Source: CBDFGT01 sp965247225 (GTDB lineage: Bacteria; Pseudomonadota; Alphaproteobacteria; Rhizobiales; Rhizobiaceae). From it: a stretch of DNA of 64,000 nucleotides. Made by a program: the position numbers and the translations under genes. The stretch covers positions 1 to 64,000 of the forward strand of contig CBDFGT010000004.1 in NCBI GenBank assembly GCA_965247225.1, written 5' to 3'. Numbering within the stretch: the first letter of the stretch is position 1; each line of letters opens with the position of its first letter. The notes under the pieces were generated by a model. That model worked only from the letters and a program-made list of their open reading frames with translations, searched no databases and was not told the origin of the DNA. This document shows, one piece after another, positions 16,620 to 25,057 of this stretch.

Positions 16620-18815
16620 GAGCGCCAGACGATTGGCGCGGATGGCCGGATCCTCATCATTGACCAGAACATCGGCAAAGAAACGGTCCACCGGGCCGCG
16701 CAGGCCGGACATGGACTGCATGGCGGCATGGAAATTTTCCTGCGCGATGGCTTCTTTCGCTGTGGCTTGCGTTGCCTGAATGGCCGCATAAAGCTCACGT
16801 TCCGCCGCCAGCGTCAGAAGCGTCGCATCAACGGTGCCGCCGATGATGGTGCCTTTCTTTTCTTCGGCTGCCAGAAGCTGGGTGGCGCGTTTGGCACCGG
16901 CCAGCATGTTAAGGCCTTCCTGCGAGGTGATGAAGGCTGTGAGCGCCTCAACCCGACGGGCAACCATGAGCAGGTCGTCGTTGCCTATCGAAGGGCTTTC
17001 ACCCCCCTCCTGTCGCTGCGCGACATCCTCCCCCTCAATGGGGGAGGTTGAACCCGCTGCCAGTACTGCATCAATCAAGTCATGCCGCGCACCCTGATCA
17101 CGCAGATAGACTTTCAGACGATCATGGAAGAAGGAGAGAAGGTCGGATTTATAGATCAATTCCCCATGCTGCTCTATCGTCAACCCAGCTAATTGAGTAG
17201 AGTCTGTTCCCGGATACGCATTGCGAAATGCATCTGACAGCCCCAACCGCACCCCATTTTCCAGCAAAATCCGTATGACCCCCAGTGCCGCGCGGCGCAG
17301 CGCGTAAGGGTCTTTCGAGCCGGTGGGCTTTTCATCAATCGCCCAGAAGCCCACAAGCGTATCGAGCTTGTCGGCCAGCGCCACAGTGATGGCAACCGGA
17401 TCGGACGGTACCTTGTCGGACGGACCATTGGGCTTCCAGTGTTCCTCGATGGCCTGTGCCACTGCCGGGTCTTCACCCTGCAGCAGCGCATATTTGCGGC
17501 CCATCAGGCCCTGCAATTCCGGGAATTCGCCCACAGCCTCGGTGCGCAGATCGGCCTTCGCCAGAACCACGGCACGATCCACGAGGGCTGCATCTGCGCC
17601 AACAACCGGTGCCAGAACCTTTGCCAAAGCGCGGATACGCGCCACGCGCTCGCCCTGGCTTCCAAGCTTTGCATGGAAGGTGACGTTCAGATGATCGAGC
17701 TTGGCCATGCGCTGGTCGAGCGGCTTTTTCAGATCGAGATGGAATTTTTCAGCAGAGGCTTTCAGCGTGTCCAGATCCGGCATATCGGCCTGATCGCGGT
17801 GGTAGAAATGGGCGGCATCCGACAGGCGGGCGCGCACGACCTTGCCATTGCCGTGAATGATTTCCCTGCCGCCATCCTTCGCCTCAATATTGGCAATCAG
17901 GATAAAATGGCTGGAGAGGCCGTCTGTTCCGGGCTTGCGCAACACAAAGCATTTCTGGTTGGTCTTGATCGTCAGCCGGATAATCTCTGCCGGAATCTCC
18001 AGATAGGCTTCCTCGAATGTGCCCATCAGCACCTGCGGCCATTCCACCAGACCGGAAACCTCATCCAGCAGACCTTCGTCTTCCACCAGTTCCAGACCGT
18101 TTGCGAAGGCCAGATTGCGGGCATCCGCCAGGATAATGTCCTTGCGGCGGTCGGCATCGAGAATGACATGGGCCTTTTCAAGACTCGCCACATAATCCTC
18201 AAACCGGCGCACGGTAATGGGTTGCGGGGCATGAAAGCGATGGCCACAGGTGATGCTGGAGGCGGTGATATCGTCCACAGCAAAGGGAATGACCACGGTT
18301 TCATCATGATCCGACCCGAAAGTGCAGATGATGGATTGCAGCGGGCGCACCCATTTCAGCGAACCGGGCCTGGCCGAGGCCATGCCGGTGCGCATGGATT
18401 TCGGCCAGGGGAAATTGCGGATAATGCCGGGCATGACATCCGAGATAATGTCATGCGCCTCACGGCCAGGCTTGACCAGCGTTGCCACATAGAAGGAACC
18501 CTTCCTGGCATCCCCGAAAATCTCTGCCTGATCAAGCGACGCGAGACCGGCAGATCGCAGGAAGCCGTCGATGGCGGGCTGCGGCGCACCGACTTTCGGG
18601 CCTTTCTTTTCCTCGCGCACATCGCCGGAGCGGGCCGTCAGGCCACGAATATCGAGGGTGAGACGGCGTGGTGTCCAGTATTCGCGTGCGCCTTCATAGG
18701 TCAGGCCCGCTTCCACCAGCGCATCGGTGACCAGTTTTTTCAGGTCACCGGCGGCCTTTTTCTGCATGCGGGCAGGAATTTCCTCGGAACGGAGTTCAAG
18801 CAAAAGATCAGGCAT
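16560..18815 (-). CDS. glyS: Glycyl-tRNA synthetase beta subunit
   Basis: Beta subunit of the heterotetrameric bacterial glycyl-tRNA synthetase; with GlyQ it charges tRNA-Gly. 751 aa, starting MPDLLLELRSEEIPARMQ, the invariant family opening. The N-terminal and central B3/B4-like domains include HRFHAPQPITV, FLGSQ-like HAKLGSQGERV and the HD-like region. The C-terminal anticodon-binding (DALR-like) part runs through FFADVLVNDEDPAIRANRLALL near the end. In Rhizobiales glyQ and glyS normally lie close together in one run; here glyQ is 3.9 kb upstream with other genes between. Confidence 0.97.
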   Translation of the reverse strand: MPDLLLELRSEEIPARMQKKAAGDLKKLVTDALVEAGLTYEGAREYWTPRRLTLDIRGLTARSGDVREEKKGPKVGAPQPAIDGFLRSAGLASLDQAEIFGDARKGSFYVATLVKPGREAHDIISDVMPGIIRNFPWPKSMRTGMASARPGSLKWVRPLQSIICTFGSDHDETVVIPFAVDDITASSITCGHRFHAPQPITVRRFEDYVASLEKAHVILDADRRKDIILADARNLAFANGLELVEDEGLLDEVSGLVEWPQVLMGTFEEAYLEIPAEIIRLTIKTNQKCFVLRKPGTDGLSSHFILIANIEAKDGGREIIHGNGKVVRARLSDAAHFYHRDQADMPDLDTLKASAEKFHLDLKKPLDQRMAKLDHLNVTFHAKLGSQGERVARIRALAKVLAPVVGADAALVDRAVVLAKADLRTEAVGEFPELQGLMGRKYALLQGEDPAVAQAIEEHWKPNGPSDKVPSDPVAITVALADKLDTLVGFWAIDEKPTGSKDPYALRRAALGVIRILLENGVRLGLSDAFRNAYPGTDSTQLAGLTIEQHGELIYKSDLLSFFHDRLKVYLRDQGARHDLIDAVLAAGSTSPIEGEDVAQRQEGGESPSIGNDDLLMVARRVEALTAFITSQEGLNMLAGAKRATQLLAAEEKKGTIIGGTVDATLLTLAAERELYAAIQATQATAKEAIAQENFHAAMQSMSGLRGPVDRFFADVLVNDEDPAIRANRLALLGLIRTTTATVADFSRISG

Positions 18816-19074
18816 ATCAGTTCATCTCCGCACGCAGGCTGTCTGTGGTATCAGGCATTTTCAATTGCAGCCGACTTAGCAATGAATCCGGCAAAAGTCA
18901 CCAGTCAAGATGCCGTATTTGCGGGGCCATACGGTGAAGGTCTCCCCCTGCCACTTGCGGGTCTGCCATATTCACAGATCTTTTGAATTCCATCCAACGG
19001 ACTGTAGGGCTGCAAGTCTGGCGGTTTTAGGCAGAAAAGATGTGTGCACATCATTTCATCCGCCAGCCATATCC

Positions 19075-20337
19075 TCACGCCAGCTCCACACCCAGAGACC
19101 GCAACGCATCCCAGTAACCCGGATAGGTCTTGCCGACGCATTCGGGATCGAGAATGGTAATGCCGCTGATTTTCAGCCCGGCGAGCGCAAAGCTCATGGC
19201 AATGCGATGATCGGCAAATGTGTCGATATCGGCGGCCAGGGTCTGGCCTGCAAGGGCCGGATCGGCGGCCACCAGAAGGTCATCGCCGATTTCCTCGGCG
19301 AGGCCCGGACGGATGGCATTGAGCCCGGTGGACAGGGCACGCACACGATCACATTCCTTGACGCGCAGATTGGCAAGACCGGTAAAGCGCACAGGACGGT
19401 TGTTGAAGGCGGCCAGAACGGCCAGCGTCGGCACGGCATCCTGCATCTGGCTGCCCTCGATTTCAGCCGGCATGTCGGGAAAAGCCGCGATTACGGCTTG
19501 CGCCTTTGCATCCGGCTGGGTGAAATCGCCTGCCGCAACCCCCAGATCGATCCGGCCGCCGGTCAGGGCTTCCATGGCCCAGAGATAGGTGGCGGCAGAA
19601 GCATCCGGCTCGATGTGGAAATCGGTGGCGGTATAGCCGGTTGGCAGAACGCGCCAGGTGGACGCATCCAGCTGGTCGACGCTTGCCCCGAAGGCGCGCA
19701 TGGCATCGAGCGTCAGGTCCACATAGCCGCGCGCGCCAATGTCTGTTCCGGTGAGCGCCACGGTCACCGGCGCATTTGCACCTTCAAGTGCCAGGGGTGC
19801 GGCCATCAGCAGGGCTGACACATACTGGCTGGAAAGACCGGCATCGATCTCGACACGGCCACTGCCGAAATGGCCATTGCCATGGATGGTAACCGGCGGG
19901 CAACCGGTTGGTGCCTCGACTGAGAGACCCAGAGAGCGCAGGGCTGTGACCAGCGGGCCGATGGGCCGCTTGCGCATATGCGCGTCGCCATCGACTACCA
20001 CCGTGCCGGAAACGCTGGCAACCGCTGCGGTCAAAAACCGTGTGGCCGTGCCGGCATTGCCCAGAAACAGCGGCTTTTCCGGCGGCAGCAGTATGCCCGA
20101 ACCCGTGACCACAAAGGTTGTCTCATCCGGCTCGGTAATGGCCACACCCATGGCCCGCAGCGCCTCTGCCATATAGCGGGTATCATCGCTTTTCAAAGCG
20201 CCGGTCAGCCTGCTTGTGCCTTTGGCAAGCCCTGCCAGCAACAGGGCGCGGTTGGTAATGGATTTCGATCCCGGCGGGCTGATGCGCCCGGTCAGCGCAT
20301 GGTCCGGTGGCAGGATGGTGAGCTTTTCCAAAGTCAT
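19075..20337 (-). CDS. aroA: 3-phosphoshikimate 1-carboxyvinyltransferase (EPSP synthase)
   Basis: Sixth shikimate-pathway step, phosphoenolpyruvate plus shikimate-3-phosphate to EPSP. 420 aa, full length. Motifs seen: PPGSKSITNRALLLAGLA (about 20-37, phosphate-binding Lys), LGNAGTATRFLTA (about 86-98), DGDAHMRKRPIGPL, and RVKECDRV near residue 335. The GNAG loop reads GTATRFL where class I enzymes such as E. coli read GTAMRPL, so the Pro at E. coli position 101 is Phe here. GGAG precedes ATG 20337. It lies upstream of glyS on the same strand with a 259-bp gap. Confidence 0.95.
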   Translation of the reverse strand: MTLEKLTILPPDHALTGRISPPGSKSITNRALLLAGLAKGTSRLTGALKSDDTRYMAEALRAMGVAITEPDETTFVVTGSGILLPPEKPLFLGNAGTATRFLTAAVASVSGTVVVDGDAHMRKRPIGPLVTALRSLGLSVEAPTGCPPVTIHGNGHFGSGRVEIDAGLSSQYVSALLMAAPLALEGANAPVTVALTGTDIGARGYVDLTLDAMRAFGASVDQLDASTWRVLPTGYTATDFHIEPDASAATYLWAMEALTGGRIDLGVAAGDFTQPDAKAQAVIAAFPDMPAEIEGSQMQDAVPTLAVLAAFNNRPVRFTGLANLRVKECDRVRALSTGLNAIRPGLAEEIGDDLLVAADPALAGQTLAADIDTFADHRIAMSFALAGLKISGITILDPECVGKTYPGYWDALRSLGVELA

Positions 20338-20658
20338 GCCGTATCTCCGACGCAAATAGCAAAATGTGCCTGTGTTCAGGCTTCCGGCCTCGCGGTTAAC
20401 CCCTTTCCCGGCCCAAGTAAACCGTCAGCCAAGCAAACTGTTTACCAAGCAAACTGTTTGCGCGTTTCAAAATTTTACCGCGGTCACAGCGCGGTCCGCC
20501 GCCTCTGTGATTTCAAAGACCAGCGCCCTGGCAAAACCGAACTAACCGGCCAGAAGATTTGAGGGGAAGCTTTCCACTTTCACATTCCGATCACGCGGGG
20601 AAAGGGCTTCGGTCAAGATATTCCCCTGCCACGCATGTTTCCTTGAGGCCCATGACCT
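20338..20658. other. 321-bp intergenic region with a 16-bp tandem repeat
   Basis: Contains two adjacent copies of CCAAGCAAACTGTTTA/G at 20429-20444 and 20445-20460 (15/16 identical), about 90 bp upstream of aroA, a plausible position for regulatory sites. No gene seen. Confidence 0.6.
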
Positions 20659-21042
20659 TCATTTGTAATAGAGTGTACAAAACAGCTTTACACCAGATTT
20701 TTTTCTATAAAACACCGTGTATTTTTGCAGTTTAAAACCGCGTTCTTTCCAGTATTCCACATTTGCCTTCAGGTTGTTCCAGCCATCGATCTGCCAGTCC
20801 AGCATTTTTGTATTGGGTTCATAGGTCAGACGGACAAGGGCACTGACCAGGCCGAATTCCACCTTCCCGCTGTCCTTGCATTCCATGCCTGTCACAATCA
20901 TATTGGCACGGCCCAGCTTGTTGGCATATGCAAAAGCGTCCTTGCCCGACATCCACTCGGACGTCTGCGCAAACACATTCGTGCCAAACGACACGACAAT
21001 AAACGTGCAAAGCAACCTGAGAAACACCTTCAACATCATCAT
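20659..21042 (-). CDS. Small secreted hypothetical protein
   Basis: 127 aa. MMMLKVFLRLLCTFIVVSFGTNVFAQ is a clear signal peptide with an Ala-x-Ala-like cleavage site before TSEWMSGKD. The mature domain of about 100 residues has two Cys (at about 54 and 123) that could form a disulphide, aromatic-rich strands (LDWQIDGWNNLKANVEYWKERGF) and ends CTLYYK. I recognise no family. It sits alone between aroA and a GST gene. Probably periplasmic. Confidence 0.6.
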   Translation of the reverse strand: MMMLKVFLRLLCTFIVVSFGTNVFAQTSEWMSGKDAFAYANKLGRANMIVTGMECKDSGKVEFGLVSALVRLTYEPNTKMLDWQIDGWNNLKANVEYWKERGFKLQKYTVFYRKKSGVKLFCTLYYK

Positions 21043-21442
21043 CTCCTAAAATAAACGGGAATGCACTTTTGTTGCATCCTCTCATGGTTTAACGTTTTGG
21101 TTAGGCCAAAAATATCCTCACAATCATTTTCATTGTGCCTCTGAAGGTTGCGCCCTTCTATTCCCGGCTCACTTGAGAGCCCGAATTTTTCACTTCAGAT
21201 TTTTGAATCTCTCCCGGGACTTATCCGAAAACCGGTGCCAAATTTTCTTGTGCATAGAGTACAAGTGCACTTTTCTTCCCAACTGTTCCATTTATCAGAA
21301 TCGCAACCTATTGTGGATGCACGATTCGCACAATCCTTGCTGATGGCCTGATGATATTTTCTGATAGGGCCGCTGGCGGCTTGTTCCGCTTTTACCTGCT
21401 CCATAAACTGGACCGGTGTTCCATTGAAACCGGAGTGTAACC
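21043..21442. other. 400-bp intergenic region
   Basis: Holds the promoters of the secreted protein (minus strand) and the glutathione transferase-like gene (plus strand). Base composition is somewhat AT-rich. I see no convincing ORF, RNA gene or repeat. Confidence 0.5.
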
Positions 21443-22069
21443 ATGATCCTGATCGGCCAGTATGACAGTCCGTTTGTGCGACGGGTGGGCATTGCGCTCC
21501 GCCTTTACAATATTGCCTTCCGGCAGGCGCCTTTGTCGGTGTTTGGCGACAAGGAAAAAGTTGCGGTCCACAATCCTTTGATGCGGGTACCGGCTTTGGT
21601 GCTGGACGATGGCGAGAGCCTGATCGACAGCCACGCCATCCTTGATTATCTCGACAGTCTGGTGGAGCCTTCAAAAAGGCTGTTTCCGGTGGCCGAACCG
21701 GCGCGTCACGCAGCCTTGCAGGTGGCAGCGCTGGCAACGGGGCTGGCAGACAAGGCTGTTGCCCTGTTTTACGAACTGCGGCTGCATGAACAGGTGTCCG
21801 ACCTGTGGGTGGCGCGCTGCCAGAGCCAGATTGTCGCCACCAGCCAAGTTCTGGAAACCCGCTGCGCCCGGACAACGGGACCGTTCTGTTGTGGCGACGC
21901 GCTTTCCCATGCCGATATCGCCCTTGCCTGTTGTGTGCGTTTCAGCAGGGAAGCGCATCCGCAACTGCTCGACATGACGCACTATCCGGCGCTGGCAAAG
22001 TTTTGCGACCGACTGGAGGCCATGGCTGTGTTTGCCGAGATATCGCAGGCCTTTCTGCCACCGGCCTGA
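21443..22069 (+). CDS. Glutathione S-transferase family protein
   Basis: 208-aa two-domain GST. The N-terminal thioredoxin-like domain starts MILIGQYDSPFVRRVGIALR (SPF/RRV substrate-site motif) and carries the cis-Pro segment RVPALVLDDGESLIDSHAILDYL (about 48-70; ESLIDS is the glutathione gamma-Glu-binding motif). The helical C-terminal domain includes FCCGDALSHADIALACCV (about 148-165), the usual N-capping and hydrophobic staple region. GGAG lies 8 bases before ATG 21443. Single gene; the electrophile or reductase substrate is unknown. Confidence 0.9.
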   Translation: MILIGQYDSPFVRRVGIALRLYNIAFRQAPLSVFGDKEKVAVHNPLMRVPALVLDDGESLIDSHAILDYLDSLVEPSKRLFPVAEPARHAALQVAALATGLADKAVALFYELRLHEQVSDLWVARCQSQIVATSQVLETRCARTTGPFCCGDALSHADIALACCVRFSREAHPQLLDMTHYPALAKFCDRLEAMAVFAEISQAFLPPA

Positions 22070-22160
22070 GACATCTGCAGGCGACAGACACCCGGGAAAT
22101 TATGATTGTGAATGGATTACGAATGATTTAGTATTTATCGTACGAGATCGGAGCACGACA

Positions 22161-22370
22161 ATGCGCCCAGCGACAGCCCTTGTATTCAAACCTGATATAC
22201 CGGCAAACACGATCAAAAGTTTTGGACCGTTTGGACCCAAATATAAGGTCTGTTTTCCTGTTCGTTCATTGCCGGACGGCGACTGGATGATGGGTGTAGA
22301 AGTTTTGGAAACGGGCGAAAGGCTTGAATATCGTCTCAGCAATATCCATGACGATCCGGATGCGCAATAA
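22161..22370 (+). CDS. VapX-type antitoxin (DUF5397 family)
   Basis: 69-aa protein immediately upstream of the VapD gene, overlapping its start by one base (TAATG at 22368-22372). It reads MRPATALVFKPDIPANTI, then FGPFGPKYKVCFPVRSLPDG, and closes with the family signature TGERLEYRLSNIHDDPDA. DUF5397 proteins pair with VapD and act as its antitoxin (VapX). GGAG is 7 bases before ATG 22161. A TACGA/TCGTA inverted repeat (22118-22142) in the upstream region may be an operator. Confidence 0.75.
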   Translation: MRPATALVFKPDIPANTIKSFGPFGPKYKVCFPVRSLPDGDWMMGVEVLETGERLEYRLSNIHDDPDAQ

Positions 22371-22648
22371 TGTATGCTATCGCGTTTGATCTGGTTGTTG
22401 CTGACACTCAGAACAACCACCCGAAGGGCGTATCCCAAGCCTATAGTGATATAGCCATGATGCTGGCAGACCATGGCTTCAGGCGCATACAGGGCAGTCT
22501 TTACGTCACAGACGAAGACAACATGGGAACCTTGTTCAAGGCCATACAGACACTGAGGTCACAGACATGGTTCCAGAAATCCGTGCGCGACATTCGCGCT
22601 TTCAGAATTGAGCAATGGTCTGATTTCACAGATATTGTAAAATCCTGA
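22370..22648 (+). CDS. VapD-family endoribonuclease toxin
   Basis: 92-aa Cas2-like ferredoxin-fold protein. MYAIAFDLVVAD at the N-terminus has the strand with the conserved Asp. ADHGFRRIQGSLYV is the conserved GF...QGS.Y segment, and SVRDIRAFRIEQWSDFTDIV is the C-terminal signature. VapD of Haemophilus and Helicobacter is an RNA-cleaving toxin of the VapXD module. It is coupled to the upstream DUF5397 gene and convergent with glyQ. Confidence 0.85.
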   Translation: MYAIAFDLVVADTQNNHPKGVSQAYSDIAMMLADHGFRRIQGSLYVTDEDNMGTLFKAIQTLRSQTWFQKSVRDIRAFRIEQWSDFTDIVKS

Positions 22649-22673
22649 CTTCATTTGCCCCTTTTTACGGCCC

Positions 22674-23633
22674 TCACGCCGCCTTGCCGAAATTGACGCC
22701 ACCGGCATCGGTCAGAAGGAAGGCTTCGCCGCAGGCCTTGGCCAGCGTGCGCACGCGCAGGATATAACTCTGGCGCTCTGTGACAGAGATGACACCGCGG
22801 GCATCGAGAAGATTGAACAGATGGCTTGCCTTGATGGCCTGGTCATAGGCCGGAAACACACATTTGTGCAGCATCCGGTTGGCATGGGCCTGCGGCGCAC
22901 CGAAGGCCAGCAGGGCCTGACATTCCTTTTCCGCATCTTCAAAATGGCGCAGCAACATATCTGTATTGGCAGCCTCGAAATTATGGCGCGAATATTCCTG
23001 CTCTGCCTGGAGAAAGACATCACCATAGGTGATTTTCTCGTCCCCCTCGCGGCCGTTGAAATTGAGGTCATAGACATTGTCGACACCCTGCACATACATG
23101 GCCAGACGTTCCAGACCATAGGTCAGTTCGCCGGAGACCGGTGAACATTCAATGCCGCAGACCTGCTGGAAATAGGTAAACTGCGAGACTTCCATGCCAT
23201 CGCACCAGCATTCCCACCCCAGGCCCCAGGCACCCAGTGTCGGGCTTTCCCAATCGTCTTCCACGAAGCGCACATCGTGCAACAGAGGATCGAGCCCGAT
23301 GGCGGCGAGCGAGCCGAGATAGAGCTCCTGCAGATTGGACGGATTGGGCTTCAGGATGACCTGATACTGGTAATAATGCTGCAACCGGTTCGGATTTTCG
23401 CCATAGCGGCCATCGGACGGGCGACGCGACGGCTGTACATAGGCGGCCTTCCAGGGTTTTGGCCCCAGAGCCCGCAAGGTGGTGGCGGGATGGAATGTGC
23501 CGGCTCCGACTTCCATGTCATAGGGTTGCAAGACCGCGCAGCCCTTGTCGGCCCAGTAAGTGTGCAGGGTCAGGATGAGACCCTGAAAGGAACGGGTCGG
23601 GTGCATATGATCGGGAATGGCGGTGAGAGACAT
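22674..23633 (-). CDS. glyQ: Glycyl-tRNA synthetase alpha subunit
   Basis: Catalytic class II subunit of bacterial glycyl-tRNA synthetase. 319 aa, all diagnostic stretches present: FQGLILTLHTYWADKGCAVLQPYDMEVGAGTFHP, YVQPSRRPSDGRYGENPNRLQHYYQYQVILKP (motif 2 region) and GLGWECWCDGMEVSQFTYFQQVCG. ATG 23633 gives the family start; the upstream extension to 23723 is not conserved in character. The ribosome site is weak. Partner of glyS at 16560, from which it is separated by a TA pair, a GST, a secreted protein and aroA. Confidence 0.97.
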   Translation of the reverse strand: MSLTAIPDHMHPTRSFQGLILTLHTYWADKGCAVLQPYDMEVGAGTFHPATTLRALGPKPWKAAYVQPSRRPSDGRYGENPNRLQHYYQYQVILKPNPSNLQELYLGSLAAIGLDPLLHDVRFVEDDWESPTLGAWGLGWECWCDGMEVSQFTYFQQVCGIECSPVSGELTYGLERLAMYVQGVDNVYDLNFNGREGDEKITYGDVFLQAEQEYSRHNFEAANTDMLLRHFEDAEKECQALLAFGAPQAHANRMLHKCVFPAYDQAIKASHLFNLLDARGVISVTERQSYILRVRTLAKACGEAFLLTDAGGVNFGKAA

Positions 23634-23719
23634 GATTTCACACTTTTCACTAAGGCTTGGCGCAGAGGCCTGGTCTGTCTGGTCTTTACAAAGGCAGGTG
23701 CCAGATGCAGGCGAAGCAG

Positions 23720-24133
23720 TCAAGAAAGAAAGGGATTGACGATGCTCAACCGGTCATCAATCCGCAGGTGATGCTGCATGTCTTCGGAATAGAGAATTGC
23801 GGCACCGGCCTGAAGCGCACAGGCAACCATGAGAGCGTCGTAAAAGGAAAGATTGTAGCGGGAGGACAAAACCAGTGCCTCGGAATGCGTTTCGACGGTA
23901 ACGGGAAAGATGGTGTGCGCTGCCCATTTTACATCATCGGCACTGGAGGCAATGCGCTGCGGATCAAACCGCATCCTGCGTTTCAAAACATGGACAAATT
24001 CGTTCAGGGCCTGCACGCTTAAAGAAAAAGGCTGCCTTAGCAGTTGGGCAGCCCTTGCTTTTTTCACGTCGTCAGAAAACGCATAAACCAATATGTTGGT
24101 ATCCAGAAATGGCAAATGGTCGCTATCGCTCAT
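23720..24133 (-). CDS. VapC-type PIN-domain toxin
   Basis: 137-aa PIN ribonuclease. The acidic active-site residues are all visible: Asp in PFLDTNILVYAF (about residue 10), Glu in ALNEFVHVL (about 42), Asp in LSFYDALMVACAL (about 98) and Asp in ILYSEDMQH (about 117). VapC toxins usually cut tRNA or rRNA under Mg2+. Start at 24133 overlaps the antitoxin end by 11 bp, standard for vapBC. Confidence 0.92.
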   Translation of the reverse strand: MSDSDHLPFLDTNILVYAFSDDVKKARAAQLLRQPFSLSVQALNEFVHVLKRRMRFDPQRIASSADDVKWAAHTIFPVTVETHSEALVLSSRYNLSFYDALMVACALQAGAAILYSEDMQHHLRIDDRLSIVNPFLS

Positions 24134-24371
24134 TCGCCTCCTCCCTATCGAACTTCCAGTCCTTCGGCAAAGGAACGCTATATTCCGCAATGCGGGCGAG
24201 CGCTTCGCGGCGCTCCTCCTCCGTCGCATTGCTGCGCCAGGGCTCAGACGATATGGACTGCGGCTTCACCGGCACCACGTCAACCACATCGCCCACTTTC
24301 AGATTGAGCGATTTTGCAACATCATCGGGTATATTGACCGTAAGGCCGGTGGCTGTGCGGGTCACTTCCAT
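24123..24371 (-). CDS. VapB-type antitoxin, AbrB/MazE (swapped-hairpin) fold
   Basis: 82-aa antitoxin. VTRTATGLTVNIPDDVAKSLNLKVGDVVDVVPV (about residues 3-35) is the AbrB DNA-binding fold. The charged C-terminal tail (EEERREALARIAEYSVPLPKDW) would bind the PIN toxin. ATG 24371 has GGAG at proper spacing; the frame also opens at TTG 24383. First gene of the vapBC pair. Confidence 0.88.
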   Translation of the reverse strand: MEVTRTATGLTVNIPDDVAKSLNLKVGDVVDVVPVKPQSISSEPWRSNATEEERREALARIAEYSVPLPKDWKFDREEANER

Positions 24372-24443
24372 GGGTTTCTCCAATCCCTGCCTGAAACTGC
24401 GTCATAGCACGAATCTGGGGGCAAAAACACTCTTATGATGTAC

Positions 24444-24520
24444 CTAGTGGTTTGATTTCGACATTTGCATCCGTTCGCAGCACACTCGAGAGCAAATGTC
24501 GAAATCATAAAAACCACTAG
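24444..24520. repeat. 77-bp palindromic element A
   Basis: Arms CTAGTGGTTT + GATTTCGACATTTGC on the left and GCAAATGTCGAAATC + AAACCACTAG on the right, with a 23-bp central loop and a 4-base bulge. It shares architecture (GTGG ends, inner ACATTTG/CAAATGT) with element B 17 bp away. MITE- or REP-like intergenic element. Confidence 0.88.
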
Positions 24521-24536
24521 CAAGACTATGATTCTC

Positions 24537-24609
24537 GTGGAATTTTTGAATTTGACATTTGAGTTGAAAGGTCGCCGCTGCCGGGACTCAAATGTCAAAT
24601 TCATTCCAC
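24537..24609. repeat. 73-bp palindromic element B
   Basis: Ends GTGGAAT/ATTCCAC, inner perfect 18-bp arms TGAATTTGACATTTGAGT (24547-24564) and its complement (24586-24603), with a 21-bp loop. Lies between element A and the hairpin at 24667, downstream of no gene on either strand. Confidence 0.88.
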
Positions 24610-24666
24610 TAAAGCGCGTTGTGATCTTTCAGATTCGCTTACGACGCTTTAAGTCTTTGTTTTCAA

Positions 24667-24711
24667 GCATGTCGTTATCGCAAAACCGCTGAACACTTTT
24701 GCGCGATATGC
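24667..24711. repeat. Rhizobial intergenic hairpin, AT-rich stem version
   Basis: GCATGTCG/CGATATGC outer stem, GCAAAA/TTTTGC inner stem, loop near CCGCTGAACAC. It is preceded by a conserved stretch (24610-24666, including CGACGCTTTAAGTC) that also partly precedes the copy at 42208. Same element family as the hairpins at 1-194 and 12552-12657 but with different, compensated stem bases. Confidence 0.88.
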
Positions 24712-24737
24712 TTTAGACGGCCAGGCGATCACGCAAA

Positions 24738-24923
24738 TCAATCCTTGCGCAGCCGGTATTCCCCCGTCACCGGGTCTTTGACCAGGGTTCCGCGTGCGCC
24801 GTTTTCACGCTCCTTTGCCTGCTCCTTCGAGCGCCTGGTGAGCTTTTCAGCATCCGACACGAATTTGCGACAAGCATACCAGCCTATGGCTGCGATGACG
24901 GCGAAGAATATCAACTGCTGCAT
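24738..24923 (-). CDS. Small single-span membrane protein
   Basis: 61 aa. MQQLIFFAVIAAIGWYACRKF is one transmembrane helix, followed by a charged cytosolic tail (DAEKLTRRSKEQAKERENG) and the conserved-looking end TLVKDPVTGEYRLRKD. A strong GGAGG precedes ATG 24923. It sits just downstream of the signal peptide peptidase gene on the same strand; function unknown. Small proteins with this tail are common in Rhizobiales. Confidence 0.75.
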   Translation of the reverse strand: MQQLIFFAVIAAIGWYACRKFVSDAEKLTRRSKEQAKERENGARGTLVKDPVTGEYRLRKD

Positions 24924-25057
24924 GGAGCCTCCTTTTGGCTCATATTGCCCCAACATGCTTCAAATGCAAGGTCTTGCCTGTGCAAATGCCTGATGGCCGG
25001 TCCTGCGCGACACAGGCGGAGCCATTGGCCCGCGACCGGTCCAATTGACGGGTGTTT

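Noticed and set aside
17439..18986. 515-codon open frame on the plus strand
   Set aside because: It is antisense to glyS, has no ribosome site or family features, and arises from glyS codon usage.
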